NCBI GenBank assembly: GCA_041477005.1
Contig: JBGOUJ010000551.1
Span: forward strand, 1 to 5,302
Direction: 5' to 3'
Length of the DNA stretch: 5,302 nt
From: JBGOUJ01 sp041477005
Lineage (GTDB): Bacteria > Acidobacteriota > Terriglobia > Bryobacterales > JACQDG01
The first letter of the stretch is position 1. Each line of letters opens with the position of its first letter. Below, one piece after another: positions 1 through 5,302 of the stretch. Position numbers and translations under genes: made by a program. The notes beneath the pieces are model-generated. The model worked only from the letters and a program-made list of their open reading frames with translations, did no database searches and was not told where the DNA came from.

Positions 1-631
1 AGGGCAGGAACTTTATCGCGTGCAGAGACACCAGATCCTGCGTCGGGCTGTCCAATCGCCAGCCACTGCCGCCTGGATGGAGCGCCAGATACACGCCGGC
101 GACGGCCAGCGAGCCTCCCCACGCCGCCAGCGAGAGGCGCAACAGGGAGCGGTCGGGGACACGCGTGAGCCGGGCCACGAGCCACGGGAACGTGAGGTAA
201 AAGAACGCCTCCACCGAGAGCGACCAAGCCGGCGGATTCCACAGTGAAGCCGTCCACGGCGTCCAGGCTTGTACCATCGGGAGGACGAACACGGCGCCGA
301 GGCCGACTTTAAGCGCGCGGGGGTCGGAGAGCACAAAAGGAGCGGCCAGCAGCAGAGACAGGAAGTACGCGGGATAAATACGTGCAAACCGCGCTTTCCA
401 AAAGTCGGTTGGCGTTACCGCCCGCTCGGAGTAGTTCCAGGCAAGCACGAACCCCGACAGCACGAAAAATAGCCCGACCGAGGAGTAGCCCGCGTGGATG
501 ATGTTCTGCCCGGCCCGCGGAAGCCGGGTCGCGACCGCAGCTCCGAAATGGTAGAACACCACCAGAGCGGCGGCGAAGAACCGCAGGCCGGTCAGGGCGC
601 GCAGCTCGCGGGTTGGTAATGCGGGATTCAT
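1..631 (-). CDS. Acyltransferase-3 (OafA-like) membrane O-acyltransferase, N-terminal part
   Basis: I translated this frame by hand: it is open from an ATG at 631 to the left edge, giving 210 codons with no stop, so the C-terminus is outside the window. It matches the integral-membrane acyltransferase-3 family, which transfers acyl groups (often acetyl) to sugar hydroxyls of surface glycans. Visible hallmarks are an RX10H motif in the first membrane helix (R17 to H28, in LTGLRFFAAA...FYHF), VGLFFVLSGFVLAW at about 52-65, the RXXR motif (R81-F-A-R84) in ARFARIYPAYF, and WSLSVEAFFYLTFPW at about 136-150 with conserved E141. Hydrophobic segments fall near 14-30, 48-66, 88-101, 109-121, 139-153 and 165-184. 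The start is reasonable because the first conserved motif begins about 12 residues in, but no strong Shine-Dalgarno precedes it. Family members are usually 350-400 residues, or over 600 with a C-terminal SGNH domain; which form this is cannot be seen. It probably acylates the glycan made by the upstream genes. The family call is secure; acyl group and acceptor are unknown. Confidence 0.93.
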   Translation of the reverse strand, partial: MNPALPTRELRALTGLRFFAAALVVFYHFGAAVATRLPRAGQNIIHAGYSSVGLFFVLSGFVLAWNYSERAVTPTDFWKARFARIYPAYFLSLLLAAPFVLSDPRALKVGLGAVFVLPMVQAWTPWTASLWNPPAWSLSVEAFFYLTFPWLVARLTRVPDRSLLRLSLAAWGGSLAVAGVYLALHPGGSGWRLDSPTQDLVSLHAIKFLP

Positions 632-676
632 GGCGTTCGCGCCGAGGTCAGGGCCTGTCAAGAAATAACAGTGCCA

Positions 677-721
677 ACCGCTCCCTGACGGTCGCGGCTC
701 GGAAGGGCTTTCTGAGCCGCG
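677..721. repeat. Two adjacent inverted repeats in the gap before the acyltransferase
   Basis: The 142-nt gap between the methyltransferase stop and the acyltransferase start (632-773) holds no gene. Within it, CGCGGCTC (693-700) is perfectly complementary to GAGCCGCG (714-721). The stem can extend inward through GGAAG/TTTCT (701-705/709-713) with two G-T wobbles, leaving a 3-nt loop: about 13 bp in all. Directly adjacent is a smaller stem, ACCG (677-680) with CGGT (689-692). A further 7-bp complement links GTCAGGG (647-653) to CCCTGAC (683-689), so alternative folds exist. On the transcribed minus strand the large hairpin follows the methyltransferase stop by about 52 nt but is followed by ACCGTCAGG rather than a U tract, so it is not a standard intrinsic terminator. 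It could be a REP-like dispersed repeat, an RNA-stability or attenuation structure, or a factor-dependent termination region. Confidence 0.6.
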
Positions 722-773
722 CGCGTGAGCAAGCGGACTCGGCGTGCTGGCATGGTAATTCTATGACGGGCGG

Positions 774-1652
774 TCAGCGCTTCGAGGCTTGCGAGTAACA
801 GAGGGTTTTCGCGGCGAAGACCAGGTCCGTCCGCTCATCAGGGGCCGCGGCCACGTAAGCGTCCCAGGGCGCTTCTGGGATCTCGGTGGTGCTGCCGATC
901 ACGTAGCTGCGATAGCTGAGCTTTCGAAGTTCTTCGTCCACTACGGCATTGGTTCCGTGCAATTCGATCAGGAGAAGCGGGCGCGCCGACGAGATCAGTT
1001 GCCGCGCGCCCCGCAGCACGTCGGCCTCCGCGCCTTCCACGTCGATCTTGATGAGATCGGGTCGAGGCAGGGGGCGCTCCTCGATCAGGGAGTCCAGCGT
1101 CCGGACGGGCACTTCGATCTCGCCGGTGCGTCCGGCGACTTCGCCCGGGAGTCCGGCGAGGCGGCCCCAGGTCGGCTCGGCCGACGTAACAAAGCGCGCC
1201 GTCGTGTTCCGCGAGCCGACGGCGACGCAGTGCACCGACACGTGCCCGAAGAGATTCAACTCGGCGTTGTGCTCCAATTGCCGCGCATTCGCCGGCAGCG
1301 GCTCAAAGCACACCACGCTGCCGCTCGAGCCAACCAGCCGCGCCGCCACCATCGAGAGGAAACCCACGTTCGCGCCGATGTCATACACCGTCATGCCGGG
1401 CCGCAGAAGGCCCCGGAGCATCGCCTGGACGGCCGGCTCGGAAGTGCCGAGCAGGAAGCCGGCATTGGCGGACCCGGTGTTGAACCACAGCCCCCTCCCG
1501 GCGCCCTTGCGAATCCTGCCATCACGGCCGCGCAACAGGCCCGCCCCGTAACTGAAGCAGCGCTTCAGCGCCGGGTGCCTCCATTGCGCACGGGCAACGG
1601 ACTTGATGAAGGGCGTCGGCAACAGCCCCACAAGTTGTGGCAACACGCTCAT
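774..1652 (-). CDS. FkbM-family SAM-dependent methyltransferase
   Basis: A 292-residue protein of the FkbM family, class I SAM-dependent enzymes that typically O-methylate sugars or polyketides; here the cluster suggests a sugar hydroxyl of the surface glycan. The SAM-binding motif I is VYDIGANVGF (89-98), followed by the acidic strand-2 motif CFEPLPANARQL (115-126, E117). The family-typical DLIKIDVEGAEADVLRGA lies at 199-216 and LLLIELHG at 226-233. The segment LLGTSEPAVQ (67-76) just before the domain is also usual. The start at 1652 is chosen because its ATG overlaps the stop of the preceding glycosyltransferase as ATGA, with GGAG 11 nt upstream. The same frame is open to an ATG at 1793, but those extra 47 residues are arginine-rich, lack family features and lie inside the glycosyltransferase gene. 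About 60-90 residues precede the catalytic domain, including a weakly hydrophobic N-terminus. Soluble or peripheral location in the cytoplasm is expected. The family is clear; the substrate is inferred. Confidence 0.94.
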   Translation of the reverse strand: MSVLPQLVGLLPTPFIKSVARAQWRHPALKRCFSYGAGLLRGRDGRIRKGAGRGLWFNTGSANAGFLLGTSEPAVQAMLRGLLRPGMTVYDIGANVGFLSMVAARLVGSSGSVVCFEPLPANARQLEHNAELNLFGHVSVHCVAVGSRNTTARFVTSAEPTWGRLAGLPGEVAGRTGEIEVPVRTLDSLIEERPLPRPDLIKIDVEGAEADVLRGARQLISSARPLLLIELHGTNAVVDEELRKLSYRSYVIGSTTEIPEAPWDAYVAAAPDERTDLVFAAKTLCYSQASKR

Positions 1653-2632
1653 ACGGGAGAGATCTCCAGTGGCGCCGAGACCCGCCGCGGCTGCGTTCGA
1701 GCCCTCGCGCCGGCACGCCATCCCTGAAGCCGATGCCTCCAGGTGTTGCCGAGGATTTCGAGTTCGCGGCCTGGTCCGCCGTAACGCCGGCAACTCAGCA
1801 CAGAGGCCGCCAGCCCCGGGCTACTGACCGACCCGATCAGCATCAGGTACAGCAGCCGGACCGCCGCCTGGAGGCCCCGGCTGTGTTTGGCGAGCACAAA
1901 GGCTTGGTTGTAGGCGCCGTTGTATATCTTCACCGTGAGGTCTCCTTGCCGCCCGCCCTCGTAGGTGGTGTTGGTGGGATGATGCTCCACCACGTTGCCG
2001 TAGTCGAACAAGACGCGATAGCCGCAGGACCTGATGCTCAGGCAGGCATCCAGCTCGAACATCTGCCAGTAGGGCTTCAGCTCGGCCTCGAACGCGTTCA
2101 GAGCCGCTCGCCGGAAGCTCAGGTTGTAACCGACCAGGTGATCCATTTCTTCCGGCTTTCGGGAGCGCCACGCCGGAGCCTGGTCGTACATGTTGCCGTG
2201 CATTCTTCCGTACCAGCTCAACCGCCCGGCCGGGCCGGCGGTGCGCTTCGGGAAGGGGCGTCCGTCCGGGTGATAGTTGTCCGCCGGCCCGCCTGCCGCC
2301 CCGACGGTCGGGTCTTCGTAGTGGCGCAGGTGGCGCTCGATCCATGTTTCCGGCGCCACCGCGTCATCGTCAATCAGCAGGATGATCTGGCCCGAGGCGT
2401 TCTGGAGCGCAAGGTTCTCGGCCGGAACGACGCCCTTTTGGGGGCTGTGGATTACTTTGAGCCAGTCTCCGCTACCGAGCTGGTCGCAGGCTTGCCGCGT
2501 GGCCTCGTCATCCGCCTGCCATACGACGATCACTTCGGACGGGAAGACCGTCTGCTGCTGGAGACTGCGCAGGCAGCGCGCCAGTTGCGCCGGGCGCCGG
2601 TAGCTCGGAATAAGAACACTCGTCCTGTGCAT
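1649..2632 (-). CDS. GT2-family (GT-A fold) glycosyltransferase
   Basis: A 327-residue inverting-type family 2 glycosyltransferase, expected to transfer a sugar from a nucleotide-sugar to the growing lipid-linked repeat unit on the cytoplasmic face of the inner membrane. The nucleotide-binding start is SVLIPSYRRP (5-14), with strand EVIVVWQADD at 33-42. The metal-binding DXD is LLIDDDAVAP (85-94, D88-D90). GYNLSFRRAAL (168-178) is the usual acceptor-side motif, and FELDACLSIRSCGYRVLFD (192-210) corresponds to the conserved (E/D)D-L-R-GY region holding the presumed catalytic acid near E193/D195. EHHPTNT follows at 216-222. A hydrophobic stretch near 256-279 may associate with the membrane. The start lies 4 nt after the flippase stop; no Shine-Dalgarno is visible, so reinitiation after the flippase is likely. 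The start is firm because the first strand begins only five residues in. The family call is strong; sugar donor, linkage and acceptor cannot be read from sequence. Confidence 0.95.
   Translation of the reverse strand: MHRTSVLIPSYRRPAQLARCLRSLQQQTVFPSEVIVVWQADDEATRQACDQLGSGDWLKVIHSPQKGVVPAENLALQNASGQIILLIDDDAVAPETWIERHLRHYEDPTVGAAGGPADNYHPDGRPFPKRTAGPAGRLSWYGRMHGNMYDQAPAWRSRKPEEMDHLVGYNLSFRRAALNAFEAELKPYWQMFELDACLSIRSCGYRVLFDYGNVVEHHPTNTTYEGGRQGDLTVKIYNGAYNQAFVLAKHSRGLQAAVRLLYLMLIGSVSSPGLAASVLSCRRYGGPGRELEILGNTWRHRLQGWRAGARARTQPRRVSAPLEISPV
1664..1667 (-). promoter_or_regulatory. Probable ribosome binding site (GGAG) for the methyltransferase
   Basis: On the minus strand GGAG lies 11 nt before the ATG at 1652, inside the 3' end of the glycosyltransferase gene. 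It sits partly within an 8-bp palindrome, GAGATCTC (1659-1666). Spacing is slightly long, so translation is probably helped by coupling through the ATGA stop/start overlap. This site supports the start at 1652 over the upstream in-frame ATGs. Confidence 0.5.
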
Positions 2633-2636
2633 GAAA

Positions 2637-4139
2637 TTACGACCGCGCGAAAGCGATCCGCAGGCGGCTCTGCCACTGGTTCCGCGACTCGGGCTTCAGG
2701 CCGCACAGCCACCACAGCCCCACGCCGCCGGCGCCGGCCAGCCCCATCTCCGGAAGGACGCGCACACCGCTCGCTTGATGCGCATGCGCGATAACGTACA
2801 CCAGGGCCGAATACGGCAACGCCCACCGCAGCGGCTTCAGCGCCGCCCGCCAGATCGACCACACCGGGACGCCAAAGATCTGCCGCAGCAACCGCGGCTG
2901 CGCCCAGGAATTAACGAGCAGGAAACCGGCCGTCGTCCCCAGCAGCGGCCCCACCCACCCGAGCGCCTTGACCAGCATCACGCTCGCGGCCAGGTTCACG
3001 CTGACGAATAGCAGCGCGAAAGGGACCCAGCGGCCAACCTCGCCCGCGCCGCTGATCGGCCATCCCCACAAACTCGAGATGGCCCAGATCCAGCCGTTGA
3101 AGCAGGCAATCAGTGTGAGCGTCTCGCCGGCGAAGGACGCCGATCCGGTCCAGAACCCGACAAAGTCGCGATTGTAGGCAAAGACCACGCCCAGGCCGAC
3201 CGCGCCCAGCCCGCTCACCAGCGCCGTCAGCTCGACCAGGCGCTCCTCGAAAAGCCGGTGCTGCTTCCTGTAATGGAGCTCCATCAGCGACGCCCAGGTG
3301 GAGTTTCCCACTCCCTGGAGTTGCGTTTGCACCAGGTAGCCCAACCGCTGCGTCAGGTAGAACGGCGCAACGGCCGCGGCGCCCATGCCCCAGGAGACGA
3401 TAATGTTGTCGCTCAGCAGGCCGATGCGCCCGCAGACGTTCTGCACCAGCGTCTGCCAGTTGAGTGACCACAACCGGCTCGTCGTTTCGGCATCGCGCTT
3501 TTCTCCTGACAGCCCCGGCACGCGCCGCAGGCCGCGTCCCATCAGAAATGCCGTGGCCGGAACCTGCGCCACCACGATGCCCAAACTCTGACCGGCCAAC
3601 CCCCACCCCTGATGCGCGGCGGTGAGCAGGCACGCCGTTGTGAGCAGAGATTGTCCCGTCAACAAAATGTTCACGATGCTGCCTCGCTGCTGCACCTCGG
3701 CCAGGGAACGAAACGCGCTGAACGGGATCAGCAGCACCGGCGCCAGCAGGATCAGTCCCGCCAAGCGCACTTCCCGCGGATGGAGGCCAACCTGTTTGAC
3801 GACCGCCGGCAGCAGGCCCACCAGCGCCAGGCCGCAGGCCAGCATCAGCACCGCAATCCACAAGTAGGAAACCACTGCGTTGAACAAGGTCTTCCGCGTT
3901 TCGGCCGGATCCTCGTGGTGAATGGCCCGCGCCAGGCAGGCCATCACGGAGCCTCCCAGACCGAGGTCCAGCAGCGTCAGGTATCCGAGCGAATCCGACA
4001 AAGCGCGGAATGCGCCGTAGCGCGCCACGCCAAGCCACCGCAGCAGCAGGGGCGTGCTGACCATCGCCACCAGGCTGCTGACAACGACGAACATCGTGCT
4101 GGTTGCCATGGTCCAAAAGCTGGCGCGCACCCGGCTCAT
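2637..4139 (-). CDS. Wzx-like oligosaccharide flippase (MOP superfamily, PST branch)
   Basis: A 500-residue, very hydrophobic protein with about 12-14 predicted membrane helices, at roughly 12-32, 50-70, 86-112, 124-144, 155-177, 183-203, 230-250, 305-322, 340-362, 373-391, 397-415, 436-452 and 462-480. The N-terminal half has the signature of polysaccharide flippases: STPLLLRWLGVARYGAFRAL (28-47) followed by LGYLTLLDLGLGGSV (51-65). It is expected to move undecaprenyl-linked repeat units from the cytoplasmic to the periplasmic side of the inner membrane. I chose the start at 4139 because GAGGAAGG lies 7 nt upstream and helix 1 follows at once. The frame is open to an ATG at 4277, but those 46 extra residues are polar, overlap the glycosyltransferase gene and look like non-coding translation. 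The length fits the family. The gene name wzx is plausible by function, but these proteins diverge too much to assign a specific symbol. Confidence 0.93.
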   Translation of the reverse strand: MSRVRASFWTMATSTMFVVVSSLVAMVSTPLLLRWLGVARYGAFRALSDSLGYLTLLDLGLGGSVMACLARAIHHEDPAETRKTLFNAVVSYLWIAVLMLACGLALVGLLPAVVKQVGLHPREVRLAGLILLAPVLLIPFSAFRSLAEVQQRGSIVNILLTGQSLLTTACLLTAAHQGWGLAGQSLGIVVAQVPATAFLMGRGLRRVPGLSGEKRDAETTSRLWSLNWQTLVQNVCGRIGLLSDNIIVSWGMGAAAVAPFYLTQRLGYLVQTQLQGVGNSTWASLMELHYRKQHRLFEERLVELTALVSGLGAVGLGVVFAYNRDFVGFWTGSASFAGETLTLIACFNGWIWAISSLWGWPISGAGEVGRWVPFALLFVSVNLAASVMLVKALGWVGPLLGTTAGFLLVNSWAQPRLLRQIFGVPVWSIWRAALKPLRWALPYSALVYVIAHAHQASGVRVLPEMGLAGAGGVGLWWLCGLKPESRNQWQSRLRIAFARS

Positions 4140-4189
4140 CTGGCCGCCTTCCTCTGCGTTGCTTCCCTCATCTGATTCTCGGTGGTCAT
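4136..4189 (-). other. Possible 17-codon linker ORF between the GT4 and flippase genes
   Basis: The reading frame ATG (4189-4187) to TGA (4138-4136) encodes MTTENQMREATQRKAAR. Its ATG overlaps the glycosyltransferase stop as ATGA, and its TGA overlaps the flippase ATG as ATGA, so it exactly bridges the 46-nt gap. No Shine-Dalgarno precedes its ATG, so it would depend on reinitiation after the glycosyltransferase stop. The peptide is polar, with no signal or membrane segment and no family I recognise. It could be a translational-coupling leader, or simply chance in a short gap. I call it possible rather than real. Confidence 0.3.
4147..4154 (-). promoter_or_regulatory. Strong ribosome binding site that sets the flippase start
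   Basis: GAGGAAGG on the minus strand ends 7 nt before the ATG at 4139. It is the best Shine-Dalgarno match at any of the starts I examined here. It fixes the flippase start at 4139 rather than at the in-frame ATG at 4277. It also falls inside the 17-codon mini-ORF at 4189-4136, so a ribosome translating that ORF would cross it. Confidence 0.8.
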
Positions 4190-5301
4190 GCGGCCAACCG
4201 GCGGTATACCGCCATCGTTTCCAGGGCAGTGCGCCGCCAGTCGAAGCGTTGCGACCGCCGCTCGGCCCGCTCCGCAAGCGCGCGCCGGTATGTCTCGTCG
4301 GTGCTCACCGCCTGCAACAAGCCGGTCAATTCGTTCGGGGATTCCAGTGAAAACGTCTCCCCGCCGTCCTGGAGGATTTCCGGCAGGCTGGTGGCGCGGG
4401 CGGCCAGCACCGGGCACCCCACTCGCATCGCCTCGCACAGTTGCAGCCCGAAACCCTCGTAGGCGCTGGGATAGACGAGCGCCAAGGCCTCCGCATAGAG
4501 CGCCGGCAGGTCCTGGTTGTCGACCCATCCGATCAACCGGAGCTGGCTGCCGGTTCCCGCCCGCTCCGCCACTTCGCGCAACGCCTCGGTCCCCGCGCCC
4601 TCGCCGCCGCCCAGCACCAGGTCCACTTCCTGGAGACGTGCCGCGGCAAACGCCCGGATGAGGAATGCAAGGTTCTTTCGCTGCTCCCAACCGCCGACGT
4701 AGAAGAAGTACGGTTTCCCGAGTCCGTAGCGCTCGCGCACTCGCTTGCGCTCCGGCGCCGCGACCGGCCCCTCGAAAGCCTGATCCGCGGCTTCATAGAT
4801 CACCGAGATTCTCTCCGCCGGGATGTGCAGCGCTTCCACCAGATCCCGCTTGGAGTGATCGCTCACGGTGATGACATGGTGCGCCCGCGACCGTGCGATC
4901 CACTGCGAGAGGGCGTTCAGCATGCAACCCGGCCGCCGCCAGAAGGGCCGCTGGTAATACCTCGCGTCGATCGCATCGTGCAGCGTGAGCACCCGGGGGC
5001 AATGCGTGTGGAAGGGCAAGCCGAAGTGAAAGGGGCTGTGCAACACTTGGATCCCGTCGCGGTGGCACTGCCTCGGAAGCCAGTTCTGCTCCCACCACAA
5101 GTACTTCATGGCCCCGGCTACACGGATCGTATAGCTCCCCTGCCGGAGCCTCGCCAGGTGCGCCGGGTGAATGGGGCGGTCCGAATACAGCACGGTTTCG
5201 GCGCCGCACCGCTGCAGCTCCGCGACCAGATTCACGGCGTAGCGATTCCACCCGCGCAGGGTCGGCGAGTGCAGCAACCGGGCGTTGATTCCGACTCTCA
5301 T
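4186..5301 (-). CDS. GT4-family (GT-B fold) glycosyltransferase
   Basis: A 371-residue retaining glycosyltransferase of family 4, resembling the mannosyltransferase-B-like (MtfB) subgroup found in O-antigen and exopolysaccharide clusters. The N-terminal acceptor domain starts MRVGINARLL and has the basic loop RGWNRYAVNLV (16-26), then VLHSPFHFGLP (86-96) and LTLHDAIDARYY (105-116). VITVSDHSKRDL (143-154) and ISVIYEAAD (165-173) lead into the donor domain. YFFYVGGWEQRKNLAFLIRAF (198-218) is the conserved phosphate-contacting segment with R208 and K209. LIGWVDNQDLPALYAEA (256-272) precedes the E-x7-E motif (E282 to E290, in YEGFGLQLCEA) that binds the nucleotide-sugar. The length is normal and the fold appears complete. 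Only one base precedes the ATG, so its ribosome binding site is out of view; the start is accepted because the first strand begins right at Met1. It probably adds a hexose, possibly mannose, to the repeat unit, but the donor is inferred only from subgroup resemblance. Confidence 0.95.
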   Translation of the reverse strand: MRVGINARLLHSPTLRGWNRYAVNLVAELQRCGAETVLYSDRPIHPAHLARLRQGSYTIRVAGAMKYLWWEQNWLPRQCHRDGIQVLHSPFHFGLPFHTHCPRVLTLHDAIDARYYQRPFWRRPGCMLNALSQWIARSRAHHVITVSDHSKRDLVEALHIPAERISVIYEAADQAFEGPVAAPERKRVRERYGLGKPYFFYVGGWEQRKNLAFLIRAFAAARLQEVDLVLGGGEGAGTEALREVAERAGTGSQLRLIGWVDNQDLPALYAEALALVYPSAYEGFGLQLCEAMRVGCPVLAARATSLPEILQDGGETFSLESPNELTGLLQAVSTDETYRRALAERAERRSQRFDWRRTALETMAVYRRLAA

Positions 5302-5302
5302 G

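Noticed and set aside
13..387. 124-codon minus-strand frame at the left edge
   Set aside because: It is out of frame with the acyltransferase, whose frame is open over 1-631 and carries all the AT3 motifs; this one is rich in Arg, Ser, Trp and Cys without pattern.
656..661. TTGACA on the minus strand as a -35 box for the acyltransferase
   Set aside because: The region about 17 nt downstream reads GAACGC, which does not resemble a -10 box, and the acyltransferase ATG lies only 24 nt after the hexamer, leaving almost no room for a leader.
693..721. Intrinsic transcription terminator after the methyltransferase gene
   Set aside because: The stem is strong, but the minus-strand RNA continues with ACCGUCAGG and has no U run. 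The T-rich patch comes more than 20 nt later, so the standard definition is not met.
789..1727. 312-codon open frame on the plus strand, antisense to the methyltransferase
   Set aside because: It mirrors a gene with clear FkbM motifs. The translation is rich in Arg, Gly, His and Pro with no recognisable domain, as expected for an antisense frame in GC-rich DNA.
1653..1793. N-terminal extension of the methyltransferase to the ATG at 1793
   Set aside because: The added residues are Arg/Ala-rich, lie inside the GT2 coding region and lack family features; the ATG at 1652 has an ATGA overlap and an upstream GGAG.
1637..2794. 385-codon open frame on the plus strand, antisense to the GT2 gene
   Set aside because: The minus strand encodes an intact GT2 enzyme here. 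The plus translation has low-complexity Arg/Ala/Pro runs, crosses the junction of two real genes and has no family signature.
2911..4116. 401-codon alternative minus-strand frame inside the flippase gene
   Set aside because: It is an out-of-frame shadow, rich in Gly, Arg and Ala, lacking the hydrophobic helices seen in the true flippase frame, which has a strong ribosome binding site.
4140..4277. N-terminal extension of the flippase to the ATG at 4277
   Set aside because: The 46 added residues are polar, lack homology features and overlap the GT4 C-terminus by about 90 nt, while the ATG at 4139 has a near-ideal Shine-Dalgarno.
1..5302. CRISPR array, tRNA, rRNA, insertion sequence or attachment site
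   Set aside because: No direct-repeat/spacer pattern, no cloverleaf-like sequence, no transposase or integrase motifs and no long terminal inverted repeats were seen on either strand.

Overview
The window is a GC-rich bacterial fragment (roughly 60-65% G+C by eye) in which every credible gene lies on the minus strand, so transcription runs from the right edge to the left. It is the interior of a cell-surface polysaccharide cluster (exopolysaccharide, capsule or O-antigen). No 16S rRNA, tRNA or other marker is present. The host is probably a soil-type, GC-rich Gram-negative bacterium. An Acidobacteriota (Solibacter/Bryobacter-like) origin is my best guess, from general protein flavour and from a hairpin-rich intergenic motif that I recall from that group but have not verified.

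In transcription order the genes are: a GT4-family glycosyltransferase (5301-4186); a Wzx-type oligosaccharide flippase (4139-2637); a GT2-family glycosyltransferase (2632-1649); a FkbM-type SAM-dependent methyltransferase (1652-774); and the N-terminal 210 codons of an acyltransferase-3 (OafA-like) membrane O-acyltransferase that starts at 631 and runs off the left edge. The first four are tightly packed. The GT4-flippase gap is 46 nt, the flippase-GT2 gap is 4 nt, and GT2-FkbM overlap by ATGA. The acyltransferase is set apart by a 142-nt gap holding two adjacent inverted repeats.

The likely division of labour is that the two glycosyltransferases add sugars to a lipid-linked repeat unit on the cytoplasmic face, the flippase moves the unit across the inner membrane, and the methyltransferase and acyltransferase decorate the sugars. 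No initiating sugar-phosphate transferase, Wzy polymerase, chain-length regulator or outer-membrane exporter is in view, so these would be elsewhere.

Nothing here is a clearly new system. The items most worth a second look are a 17-codon mini-ORF joined by ATGA overlaps to both the GT4 stop and the flippase start, and the hairpin element before the acyltransferase.
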